A stretch of DNA of 64,000 bases from Allopusillimonas ginsengisoli (GTDB lineage: Bacteria > Pseudomonadota > Gammaproteobacteria > Burkholderiales > Burkholderiaceae_B), in NCBI RefSeq assembly GCF_004153455.1, contig NZ_SDQE01000002.1:248001-312000 (forward strand), written 5' to 3'. Positions 19,378 through 27,783 of this stretch are shown piece by piece (position 1 is the stretch's first letter; the number at the start of each line of letters is the position of its first letter). Below the pieces are notes generated by a model. The model did not search any database. It was not told where the DNA came from and worked only from the letters and a program-made list of their open reading frames with translations. The translations under genes were made by a program, and so were the position numbers.

Positions 19378-20463
19378 TCAAGGATCGGACACAACTCGAT
19401 CCAGCACCAGTTCCACGCCGGTGGCACCCACCGCCACCGATTTAAGCGAACCCTCAATATCACCCGCCTGCGGAGCCGGGTTGCCGGTATGGGAGACGCG
19501 CGCGAGGAGCTCGACAGTCTCAAACGCTGATAACGCCCGATCCTGCATCATCGCCGAACCATCATCCAGAATGAAAGACACGGGCCAATCTGCCGCCTGC
19601 TTGCGCACGACTGCAATCGGCAATGACGAGCCTTCAGCGACTCGCGCGAGGATGAAAAGCGAATCGCCCGGAGCGATTCGCCCGCTCAGCTCCGGGCTCA
19701 CTCTCACTACGCCGTCAATCGACGCGGGTGATGTAGCGGCATGTTTTGTGGCGGCAGCATTAACGGGTGCAGGTGCGGCTGTCGGAACAGAGCGCTCCCC
19801 ATTATCGATCCGCGCAAGCAGCGCTTCGATTCGGGCATAGTCCTCCGAGCCCGCTGGGATACGTTCGCGCAGACGCAGCCAGTACGCCTGAGCCACCTGA
19901 GCCTCTCCACGCTGCAGCGCCGCCGCGCCGGCAAGCGCCAGCGCGTTCAGATTATCCGGGGCCAGCGCCAGCGCGCGTTCGATCAGCTCCGTGGGCTGGC
20001 CAGCAAGGCTACGGCCTTGCTGTCGACTCAGGGCATTCGCGTACTCCACCAGCAGATCGGAATCGTCGGGTGCCAGCGAGGCGGCCTGCGCATAAGCTTT
20101 CAGCGCCTCCGCGCTTCGGCCAGTGCCCTGGTAGGATCGTGCCAGCAACAGCCAGTTTTCCAGACTCTCTGGCTGTGCTTGCAGCCGCCGCGCCAGCTCA
20201 TCCGTCATGGCGTTCATACGCGCCAGATCGCCCATTTGCGCATGAGGCGTTGCGATCCCTGCGCCCAGCCAATCAAACGGCCGCCCGCTGCCGACATAGA
20301 GCGTGAATGCCAACAGGGGTATTGCCAGTGCAACAGTCAATGCTGTGCGCCAGTGCGTCGTCGGTACGCGCGCGTCGGCGATGACGGTAGGCCGCAACAG
20401 CGGCACCAGTAAAAAAGACAGCGCCAGCGCGGTGGCGCCCGCCAAGTATAGAAAGAGAATCAT
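19378..20463 (-). CDS. ccmI: Cytochrome c maturation protein CcmI
   Basis: The product is 361 residues. It has an N-terminal membrane helix (~4-25), a second helix near 42-58, then TPR repeats (~95-215, with ENWLLLARSYQGTGRSAEALKAY and related blocks) and a C-terminal domain beginning about residue 245 (GVVRVSPELSGRIAPGDSLFILAR). CcmI holds apocytochrome c for haem ligation by CcmFH. The start overlaps ccmH by 4 bases. It is the last gene of the hao-ccm operon. Confidence 0.92.
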   Translation of the reverse strand: MILFLYLAGATALALSFLLVPLLRPTVIADARVPTTHWRTALTVALAIPLLAFTLYVGSGRPFDWLGAGIATPHAQMGDLARMNAMTDELARRLQAQPESLENWLLLARSYQGTGRSAEALKAYAQAASLAPDDSDLLVEYANALSRQQGRSLAGQPTELIERALALAPDNLNALALAGAAALQRGEAQVAQAYWLRLRERIPAGSEDYARIEALLARIDNGERSVPTAAPAPVNAAATKHAATSPASIDGVVRVSPELSGRIAPGDSLFILARVAEGSSLPIAVVRKQAADWPVSFILDDGSAMMQDRALSAFETVELLARVSHTGNPAPQAGDIEGSLKSVAVGATGVELVLDRVVSDP

Positions 20464-20906
20464 GGCAGCTCCTCCTTTTCACTCAAGAGGCGAACCTCTG
20501 AATCAATGGCCCGGCGCTGCCAAATCACCCGTGCCATCACCCACAAGGCAAGGATCAATAGCACAAAAGGGCCAACCCACAACGCCCAGGTATTGGGCTG
20601 AAAAGGTGGTCGATAGAGAATGAAATCGCCATAACGTGCCACGAGAAAATCAATGACATGCTCACGGCTGTCGCCCGCAGCCAGCCGCTCGCGGATCTGG
20701 TTGCGCAGATCAATCGCCAACTCCGCGTGAGATGCGGCGAGCGTCTCGTTCTGACAAACCAGACAGCGCAAATCGTCGGCCAGTTCCATGACACGCGCCT
20801 CCAGTGCCGGATCATCGACCAGTGGCCGCGCTTCCCGAGCCAGCGCCGCCGACAGCCCCACAAACAGGGCAAGAGACAGCATGAGCCATATCGCCGTTCT
20901 AGTCAT
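20460..20906 (-). CDS. ccmH: Cytochrome c maturation thiol reductase CcmH
   Basis: The product is 148 residues with a signal/anchor helix (~5-22), the redox motif LRCLVCQNETLAAS (Cys48, Cys51) and a C-terminal membrane helix (~110-130). It reduces the CXXCH cysteines of apocytochromes. It lacks the fused CcmI-like TPR domain of E. coli CcmH, since ccmI is a separate gene here. It overlaps ccmG by 8 bases and ccmI by 4. Confidence 0.94.
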   Translation of the reverse strand: MTRTAIWLMLSLALFVGLSAALAREARPLVDDPALEARVMELADDLRCLVCQNETLAASHAELAIDLRNQIRERLAAGDSREHVIDFLVARYGDFILYRPPFQPNTWALWVGPFVLLILALWVMARVIWQRRAIDSEVRLLSEKEELP

Positions 20907-21426
20907 TCAGACTTCCGATCAAAGGCAGAATCACATCGTGTACGAGCTCCGGTGTCAGCGGCCCCGCATGCTTGTAGCGAATGCGTCCCAGGTCATCAAT
21001 CACAAAAGTTTCAGGCACGCCGTATACGCCGAAATCGACACCGATACGGCCATCCAGGTCGAAAAGAGAATCCTGATACGGATCACCACGCTCATTGAGC
21101 CAACGCAGCGCGTCCGCCCTCTGATCCTTGTAGTTCAGTCCGTACACCGGTACCGCCTGCCGAGCGGCAAAATCCATCAGCACATCATGCTCCTGACGGC
21201 AGGCAACACACCAGGAAGCCCAGACATTCAAAACCCATACTTGCCCCTCGAGGCTGCCGGACGAAAACTGACGATCCAGCACATGCACTGAAGGCAGAGT
21301 GAACTGGGGCGCAGGCTTGTCAATCAGCGGCGAAGGAAGAAGACGCGGATCCAGTCTCAGACCAACACCCAGAAACCCGATCAATACAAAGAAAATCGCC
21401 AGCGGCAACCAAACGCGCGTTTTCAT
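20899..21426 (-). CDS. ccmG: Thiol:disulfide interchange protein CcmG/DsbE
   Basis: The product is 175 residues with an N-terminal membrane anchor and a thioredoxin fold. The active site WASWCVACRQEH and the cis-proline region GVYGVPETFVID are typical of CcmG. It passes electrons from DsbD to CcmH or to apocytochrome c in the periplasm. The middle active-site residues VA replace the more common PT/PS. It overlaps ccmF by 4 bases. Confidence 0.94.
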   Translation of the reverse strand: MKTRVWLPLAIFFVLIGFLGVGLRLDPRLLPSPLIDKPAPQFTLPSVHVLDRQFSSGSLEGQVWVLNVWASWCVACRQEHDVLMDFAARQAVPVYGLNYKDQRADALRWLNERGDPYQDSLFDLDGRIGVDFGVYGVPETFVIDDLGRIRYKHAGPLTPELVHDVILPLIGSLND

Positions 21427-23453
21427 GCCTGACCTCCTTGATTGCCGAGATCCAACTGGGTTGTCGGGTAGGCTTGCGCGCGAGACGCTATTGAGTCGGT
21501 GTCGCTACGAATGGTGCTGCGCCGCCGGTAGCGGCGATCCATCACGGCTAGCCCACCACCCAGCGCCATCAGAATCCCGCCGCCCCATATCCAGGCCACG
21601 AAGGGCTTGAAGTAGAGCCGCACAATCCACGATCCGTCACCCATGGGATCGCCCAGCGCCACATACAGATCACGCGTCAATCTCGTATTGATGGCCGCCT
21701 CGGTCATCGGGCTGCTCGATTGCGCTGCAGTGTATATCCGCCGCTCCGGCATAAGCACCGTAATTCGCCGACCGTCTTGAAACGCTGAAATAACGGCGCG
21801 ATCCGTAACGTAGTTGGGCCCCTGACGCTGAGCAATCGAATCCAGCCGGAATGTATACCCGGCAATGGATGCTATTTCAGACGGGCGCATGATTACATCA
21901 CGCTCCTCCTCGTAGCTGTTCACAGTCGTTATGCCGATGACCACCACGCCCATGCCAACGTGCGCGATCAACATGCCGTAATAACTGCCAGGCTGCACCC
22001 GCAGCACCTTAATGGCCTCCCGCAACGGCCGCATCCTCAGTCGGCCGAGCAAATTGACCAACGCACTGGCAAATATCCAGAAACCAAGAAAATAACCAAA
22101 GCTGGTCAAGGCTGCCCAATCGCCGAAGCAAAACGGCGCAACAAGCGCCGCCACCAGGCTGACACCCAGCGCCCAACGCAAGCGGCGTGTCAGCCGGCCC
22201 GGATCAGCTTTTTGCCAATGCGCTATTGGTCCGACTCCCATCAAGAACAGCGCGGGGGCAATCAGCGGCACGAAGACCGCATTGAAGTATGGCGGACCCA
22301 CCGACAGTTTGCCCATACCCAGCGCATCAATGATCAAGGGATACAGCGTCCCGAGCATCACCGACGCGGCGGCAACCATCAGCAGAACATTGTTGCCAAG
22401 CAGCAGGGATTCCCGTGAAATCGCCGCAAAGCGTCCGCCAATGCCGACCTGAGCGGCCCGCAGCGCAAACAGCAGAAACGATCCACCCACGACAATCGCC
22501 AGAAACAGCAATATGAAAATGCCACGCTTCGGATCCGTTGCGAAGGCATGCACCGACGTCAGTACCCCCGAACGAACCAGGAATGTGCCTAGCAGAGACA
22601 GCGAGAAGGCAATGATGGCCAGCAGCACCGTCCACATCTTGAAAGTGTCTCGTTTTTCGGTCACGGCCAGGGAGTGCAGTAAGGCAGTCACAACCAGCCA
22701 AGGCATAAGCGACGCATTTTCCACTGGATCCCAGAACCACCACCCTCCCCAGCCCAGCTCATAATAAGCCCAGGCACTGCCCAGGGCGATGCCGAGTGTC
22801 AGAAAGCACCATGCGGCAGTTGCCCATGGCCGCGTCCAGCGCGCCCATGCGGTATCCAGCCTGCCTGCCAGCAGTGCTGCCATAGCAAAGCCGAAGGGCA
22901 CTGCCATGCCAACATACCCCATGTACAGCAACGGGGGATGCACGATCAACCCCGGATCCTGCAACTGAGGGTTGAGGTCATGGCCATTGGCCGCTGCGGG
23001 AAAGACGCGGTCGAATGGGTTGGAGGTGAACAGAATGAAGACCAGAAAGCCGATGCTGATCAGCCCCATCACTCCCAGAACGCGCGCCAGCATGTCTGCT
23101 TCAAGATGGCGCGAGAATAGAGACACAGCCAGCGTCCATAAGGACAGAATAAGCAGCCAAAGCAGGATTGAACCCTCGTGACCGCCCCACACCGCAGCCA
23201 ACCGATAGCCCCAGGGCAGAGCCGTATTCGAATGCTGTATGACGTAAATCACTGAAAAATCGTTGACCAGGAAGGAAACAATCAAACAGGCGAAGGCAAG
23301 GATGATGAACAGCGTCTGTCCCGCTGCGGCAGGACGGGCCAGCGCAACCCAGGCAGGCCGTCCTGCTACGACGCCCCACATCGGGAGCACCACCTGCACG
23401 CTCGTCAGCAATAGCGCCAGAATCAGGGCAAAGTGGCCAATCTCAGGAATCAT
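21423..23453 (-). CDS. ccmF: Haem lyase subunit CcmF
   Basis: The product is 676 residues, about 15 membrane helices, the normal CcmF length. The tryptophan-rich WWD motif WGGWWFWDPVENASLMPWL is near residue 235, and the helix-bordering histidines of the haem site are present (PLLYMGYVG, HSLAVTEKRDTFK). CcmF with CcmH and CcmI joins haem from CcmE to the apocytochrome. The start overlaps ccmE by 4 bases. Confidence 0.96.
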   Translation of the reverse strand: MIPEIGHFALILALLLTSVQVVLPMWGVVAGRPAWVALARPAAAGQTLFIILAFACLIVSFLVNDFSVIYVIQHSNTALPWGYRLAAVWGGHEGSILLWLLILSLWTLAVSLFSRHLEADMLARVLGVMGLISIGFLVFILFTSNPFDRVFPAAANGHDLNPQLQDPGLIVHPPLLYMGYVGMAVPFGFAMAALLAGRLDTAWARWTRPWATAAWCFLTLGIALGSAWAYYELGWGGWWFWDPVENASLMPWLVVTALLHSLAVTEKRDTFKMWTVLLAIIAFSLSLLGTFLVRSGVLTSVHAFATDPKRGIFILLFLAIVVGGSFLLFALRAAQVGIGGRFAAISRESLLLGNNVLLMVAAASVMLGTLYPLIIDALGMGKLSVGPPYFNAVFVPLIAPALFLMGVGPIAHWQKADPGRLTRRLRWALGVSLVAALVAPFCFGDWAALTSFGYFLGFWIFASALVNLLGRLRMRPLREAIKVLRVQPGSYYGMLIAHVGMGVVVIGITTVNSYEEERDVIMRPSEIASIAGYTFRLDSIAQRQGPNYVTDRAVISAFQDGRRITVLMPERRIYTAAQSSSPMTEAAINTRLTRDLYVALGDPMGDGSWIVRLYFKPFVAWIWGGGILMALGGGLAVMDRRYRRRSTIRSDTDSIASRAQAYPTTQLDLGNQGGQA

Positions 23454-23896
23454 TGCGGCCCTCCCTTGGCCAGACGCGCATCCTCCAGTGCTTGCGCAGC
23501 CTCCGGCGGCATGTAGTTTTCATCATGCTTGGCGAGCACCTGATCTGCGTGGAAGACACCCTGGGCATTGATCACGCCCTGCGCCACCACACCCTTGCCT
23601 TCGCGAAACATGTCAGGCAACAGGCCCTGGTATTGAACTTTCACCGTGCGCGCGCCGTCGGTGACTGCAAAATGGATTAACAATGATTGCGCCGGGCGCT
23701 GCACGCTGCCTTCTTCGACGATGCCTCCCAGGCGGAACCGCTGCCCAGGAGGAACGGTATTAGCCGCAACCTGGCTCGGACTGAAGTAAAACACCAAATT
23801 ACTTTGGAACGCGTTGAGCACCAGGACACTCGCCAGGCCAAGCGCGGCCAGCCCTCCCAGCAGTATCAGGCTACGTTTCGTTCGGGCACGCATCAT
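23450..23896 (-). CDS. ccmE: Haem chaperone CcmE
   Basis: The product is 148 residues: one N-terminal membrane anchor (RSLILLGGLAALGLASVLVLNAF) and an OB-fold domain containing the covalent haem-binding His in VLAKHDENYMPPE. The start has two adjacent ATGs (23896 and 23893), preceded by GGAGG. It overlaps ccmD by 26 bases. Holo-CcmE carries haem from CcmC to CcmF. Confidence 0.95.
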   Translation of the reverse strand: MMRARTKRSLILLGGLAALGLASVLVLNAFQSNLVFYFSPSQVAANTVPPGQRFRLGGIVEEGSVQRPAQSLLIHFAVTDGARTVKVQYQGLLPDMFREGKGVVAQGVINAQGVFHADQVLAKHDENYMPPEAAQALEDARLAKGGPQ

Positions 23897-24071
23897 GAAC
23901 CTCCAAGGCTGCCCTGCCCCAACGCAATCGTTGTCGCAGGCGCCGGCGTCGATACGCAAGCTGACAGAGTTCGACCGCCAGCGTCAATGCAACAACGGCA
24001 AACGAACCCCATACATAAACGGCATAGCCGCCCATGGCCCAGAATGATCCCCAACTTGACCAGTTCATCAT
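23871..24071 (-). CDS. ccmD: Haem exporter accessory protein CcmD
   Basis: The product is 66 residues with one membrane helix. MGGYAVYVWGSFAVVALTLAVE followed by a basic YRRRRLRQRLRW stretch is the CcmD pattern. CcmD is needed to release holo-CcmE from the CcmABC complex. It overlaps ccmC by 4 bases and ccmE by 26, an unusually deep overlap, but the order C-D-E is canonical. Confidence 0.88.
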   Translation of the reverse strand: MMNWSSWGSFWAMGGYAVYVWGSFAVVALTLAVELCQLAYRRRRLRQRLRWGRAALEVHDACPNET

Positions 24072-24811
24072 GCGGCCTCCGTCTGCCTGACCCAGGCGCT
24101 TTCATCTTCGCGCTCGAGTATCAATGTCCGGGCGCGCGCCAGCACGACTGCAATGCAGTAACACCACAGCGCCAGCGTACAAAGCAACATGCCGCTCAGC
24201 ATGCTGGCCGCCATACTTGGCGCACGGCTCAGGCTGACCGAAGCGCCCTGATGCAGGGTGTTCCACCAAACAACTGAGAAATAGATAATGGGTACATTGA
24301 CGACACCAACCAAGGCCAACAGCGCGGCCGCTCGGTCGGCGCGGCGGACATCATCTATCGCCGCGTGCAAGGCCAGAAAACCCGCGTATAAAAACAGCAG
24401 CACCAACTCCGACGTGAGGCGCGCATCCCACACCCACCAAGCGCCCCAAGTGGGCCGCCCCCACAAAGCCCCGGTCCATAGAGCGAGAAACGTCATCAAG
24501 GCGCCCGTCGGCGCCAAGGCCAGAGCCAGCATCGCCGCCAATCGCGCATTGAAAACCAGACAGACGCCGGCCCACAAAGCCATGGCCACATAGATGATCA
24601 TCGACATCCACGCAACGGGGACATGAACAAAGATGATGCGATAGGCATCGCCTTGCTGAGCATCGGTTGGCGCCCACACCAGGCCTACTGCCAGGCCGGC
24701 CACGCCAAGCACCACAGCCAACGTTCCAAACCACGGAATCAGACGTCCAGCCAGATAATAGAACCGCCGGGGCGCTGCATATACGTACCAGTTGATCCGC
24801 CTTGCCGCCAT
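24068..24811 (-). CDS. ccmC: Haem handling protein CcmC
   Basis: The product is 247 residues with six membrane helices. The WWD motif WGRPTWGAWWVWDARLTSEL lies near residue 125, with flanking histidines IFVHVPVAWMS and NTLHQG. CcmC loads haem onto CcmE. The start ATG at 24811 has GGAGTAGG upstream; the longer open frame reaches back into haoB. Only 4 bases separate it from the haoB stop, which ties the hao genes to the ccm operon. Confidence 0.94.
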   Translation of the reverse strand: MAARRINWYVYAAPRRFYYLAGRLIPWFGTLAVVLGVAGLAVGLVWAPTDAQQGDAYRIIFVHVPVAWMSMIIYVAMALWAGVCLVFNARLAAMLALALAPTGALMTFLALWTGALWGRPTWGAWWVWDARLTSELVLLFLYAGFLALHAAIDDVRRADRAAALLALVGVVNVPIIYFSVVWWNTLHQGASVSLSRAPSMAASMLSGMLLCTLALWCYCIAVVLARARTLILEREDESAWVRQTEAA

Positions 24812-24815
24812 AAGC

Positions 24816-25841
24816 CTACTCCCGCTCCGTTGCGAAATCTCCATGTGCCGGCGCAATTTCGTACACCGAGAACCCACCAACCTGATAGACCAGTGTCGCG
24901 CCCGGTACGTCATATTGCGCATTGCCAATGAAAGGCAGCAACCGCGTCGCCAGACCCATGCCTGATTCCACGTCCATCAAGGCGATTGCCCGCACCGGCT
25001 GCCCCTGTGTTCCCATCAACGCGTAAGCGGAATAATCATGTTCGGAGAGCCAATGACGCACGCTGCGCACGGTGCCATGAACATCACCCGCCGGGGGAAA
25101 ATCGCGGAATGCCACGCCGATGCGGTTCGGCCACATGTGGCCCAGTTGAATAATGTCGCGCACATGCAGCACCAGAACCGCTTTCCGGCCTTGAACGAGA
25201 TCACGCAAAGCCGTCATTCCCGCTTCTTCCTCCATCAGCAAGGCCTGCGCGAAGCGATTGAAGCGAGTCTGAGCATTGACGCCTTCGGGTGCGCCCCAGA
25301 ATGAAGCCTCAAGATGCTCGACCTGACTTTGCCACGCGCGCCAGGCGGTTGGCACAAACAACGGCCCGCCCAAGGGCGCATCAAAGACCAGCGGCACTCG
25401 ATCAGACAGCACCCGCAGTTGACGCGACACATCCCACCACGCCAGAACCGGCGTATCGGCTGCGACATGGCGGTCCAACACCTCCGCCAGTGCAGTCACC
25501 TCACTGAGCGCTGGCTGCAGATGCAGGAAAGGATCATCCACGGTGGGCTGCCAACGCATCAGTACAGGGCCGCTCGTGGAACTGGCAGTGGCAAAATGCG
25601 CGAGAACTTCGCCCTGGCTTGCCGCCATCACTTTTCCAGTGCGAAGCGGCAGCGCGCCAGTCGTACTATGCACGGTTTCGACAGCATCTTGGCCAGTCTC
25701 GTCCATTACATAATGATAGGGAGGCCCCGCCGCTGTAATCTGGAACCACAGCCAAGCGGATACCAGCAGCAAGAGCAGGCCTACGGCAATCGCCAACACA
25801 CCGGGCGCTCCTACCTTCGCCCCTTTAGCAAACACCGCCAT
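24816..25841 (-). CDS. haoB: HaoB-like hydroxylamine oxidation accessory membrane protein
   Basis: The product is 341 residues with one N-terminal membrane helix (about residues 12-34) and a large, probably periplasmic, domain with no CXXCH. Length, topology and position directly after an octaheme HAO gene match HaoB, the protein of unknown function that follows hao in ammonia oxidisers and some methanotrophs. Recognisable blocks are TPVLAWWDVSRQLR, FWGAPEGVNAQTRFNRFAQAL and RIGVAFRDFPPAGDVHG. The ATG at 25841 follows TAGGAGGAACC, an almost ideal ribosome site. It is followed by ccmC after 4 bases. Confidence 0.8.
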   Translation of the reverse strand: MAVFAKGAKVGAPGVLAIAVGLLLLLVSAWLWFQITAAGPPYHYVMDETGQDAVETVHSTTGALPLRTGKVMAASQGEVLAHFATASSTSGPVLMRWQPTVDDPFLHLQPALSEVTALAEVLDRHVAADTPVLAWWDVSRQLRVLSDRVPLVFDAPLGGPLFVPTAWRAWQSQVEHLEASFWGAPEGVNAQTRFNRFAQALLMEEEAGMTALRDLVQGRKAVLVLHVRDIIQLGHMWPNRIGVAFRDFPPAGDVHGTVRSVRHWLSEHDYSAYALMGTQGQPVRAIALMDVESGMGLATRLLPFIGNAQYDVPGATLVYQVGGFSVYEIAPAHGDFATERE

Positions 25842-25923
25842 GGTTCCTCCTAAGATACACGCCTCCTTGAGCGATCCCGTCGAGGTGATATGCCTCGGAC
25901 GAGACCGCCCGTCTTGAGGAAAC

Positions 25924-27660
25924 CTATTCCTTTTTGCGCTTGCTGGAGCGGCGTATCGACACCATGCCACCCAGCAGAAGCCCGCCTCCCAGCATGGCCA
26001 GACTGCCGCTGGTGTAGCGCGTGTCGAGTGTGATGCCAGCCACCTGAATATTGCCTGGCGCCGACGGCAGGAAGGCCGCCTTCTTGCCCGCTGTCTGTCC
26101 CTCAAGCTTGCTCACACGCTCTTCGAGCGCCGCCTGGGCACGCAACTGTGTATCGTGCTCATTGATGATGATCTGGTCCTTGATCAAATCGGACCAGCCC
26201 GACGAATAGGTCCAGCCACCCGGATTGACGTGCTCCAGACCCTTCATGTATTGCGCCACGTGCTGCTCCCACATTTCTGCAAAAGTCCGGTCGACGATCG
26301 TGGCGCTGTTACCCTGTGCGAAAAACAGCGAGGAGAAGGCACCGGGCTCGTCTACTTCGGGTTCCGGCAACGCTGGCCGATTGGTCTTCTGCCCGACAAG
26401 CAACTGATCATCGTAAAGCTTCTGAACCACCTTGCGGGTGGACTCGACCAGCGCAGTGCCTTCCTTGATGCCACTGTCCATCATGTCCAGATAGGTTTTG
26501 GCGAAACGTGGCGAGTGACATTGCGAGCACGTCGATTGCCAGGCTTGCTTGCGACTCTCAAACCATGGGTCGTCGAGATTGTCGACGATGCTTTGGAATG
26601 GCAGAAAACCCCAGCGCACTTTGCGGACAACGTTATGAGTGAATTCGCCCTTGTATTCGAAGTGACAGGTCTGACAGGTGGGTGCGGTCTGTCCACCCAC
26701 TTCGAAAGCATCGGCCAAACGCGCATTCCAGTCCCAAGTATGGCCCAGCGTCTGATAGACCGTGCCATGTTTGGACATCATGAAGTTCTCGTACTCGTTG
26801 TGATCCACGCCGTTGTGACAGGTGGCACAGGCTTGCGGCTTGCGCGCCTCGACCAGAGAAAACTCGTGACGCGTGTGACAGTTGTCACACTTGGTCTGGT
26901 TGGTGTGGCACATGGTGCAGCTCGCTGCCACTTCACGCTGCTGCAGCGCGGCCCAGGTAGCGGTTTCGACGTTCGCAATGTAGTCCACGGTATGTGAAGG
27001 ATGGCCAGGCGCCCACTGATCCTGAGGCCAGACCAACGTATCGCGCTCCGACTCAGCTTCGGCAAACTGTCGCAGGTGACAGGAGCCACAGGCCGTACGA
27101 TCCGGCAAGCGCAGGTCGTCCTTGTGATTGCCCTTTTCCATGCCTACGCCCATGTGGCAGTCAATACAGCCCACATTGCCCAACTGCTTGCCTTCTGCCA
27201 ACAGATTCAGCGAACGCAGATTGCCTTCAACCTCTGCAATGATGCCCTTTTTGTATGCGCGCACATCGTTTTCATCCAGATTGCGAATTTCATCGAGATT
27301 GGCGTGCACGCTTTTTTCCCAGGACTTTACCCAGCCGTGGGTGACCGCCTTGTGACAGTCCACGCACTGGCTGCGGCTAACCTCCATATCAATGTTCGGC
27401 GGCGTGTAGAACAAAGTGGGCGCCAGGTATTGATCCATGGGAATCGGCTCCCACCACTGGGCGAGTTTGCCCTTGTTGAGTTCGGCCAGGTAGCGTGCCG
27501 ATAGGGCATCGTACAGCTCCTTGGGGCTTGCATCCCGTTTCAACTCCAGTGCCGTGAGCTGCTCGTCAGGCACGGACTCCCAAATTGTCGCCGAGACTGG
27601 CGCAGCCAGCAGCATCGCCACCACCACAGCGAGTATGCGGCCAAGCAAATGATTCAACAT
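25924..27660 (-). CDS. haoA: Octaheme hydroxylamine oxidoreductase-like cytochrome c
   Basis: The product is 578 residues with a Sec signal (cleavage near PVSA, residue 24). It has eight CXXCH haem motifs beginning at Cys99, 165, 191, 248, 258, 278, 329 and 378, and a C-terminal membrane anchor (~553-570) ending in RRSSKRKKE. In HAO the fourth haem is the catalytic P460, cross-linked to a Tyr well after the last CXXCH. Here QYMKGLEHVNPGGWTY offers Tyr471 and Tyr485 as candidates. Known function of the family is oxidation of hydroxylamine to NO/nitrite in the periplasm; relatives lacking the Tyr are reductive. Total length is close to Nitrosomonas HAO. No cytochrome c554 or cM552 gene follows; haoB and ccmC-I do. 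Confidence 0.92.
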   Translation of the reverse strand: MLNHLLGRILAVVVAMLLAAPVSATIWESVPDEQLTALELKRDASPKELYDALSARYLAELNKGKLAQWWEPIPMDQYLAPTLFYTPPNIDMEVSRSQCVDCHKAVTHGWVKSWEKSVHANLDEIRNLDENDVRAYKKGIIAEVEGNLRSLNLLAEGKQLGNVGCIDCHMGVGMEKGNHKDDLRLPDRTACGSCHLRQFAEAESERDTLVWPQDQWAPGHPSHTVDYIANVETATWAALQQREVAASCTMCHTNQTKCDNCHTRHEFSLVEARKPQACATCHNGVDHNEYENFMMSKHGTVYQTLGHTWDWNARLADAFEVGGQTAPTCQTCHFEYKGEFTHNVVRKVRWGFLPFQSIVDNLDDPWFESRKQAWQSTCSQCHSPRFAKTYLDMMDSGIKEGTALVESTRKVVQKLYDDQLLVGQKTNRPALPEPEVDEPGAFSSLFFAQGNSATIVDRTFAEMWEQHVAQYMKGLEHVNPGGWTYSSGWSDLIKDQIIINEHDTQLRAQAALEERVSKLEGQTAGKKAAFLPSAPGNIQVAGITLDTRYTSGSLAMLGGGLLLGGMVSIRRSSKRKKE

Positions 27661-27783
27661 GGTTGTCCCCCCCTTTGTCAGGGTCTTATCGTATTCCTGC
27701 CTAGTTTAGGACGGGACGCAATAAGCTCAAGGTCCATGCGTGCACCATTTGATGGGTCCATGGGCGCCGCCGGCGCGCGGATG

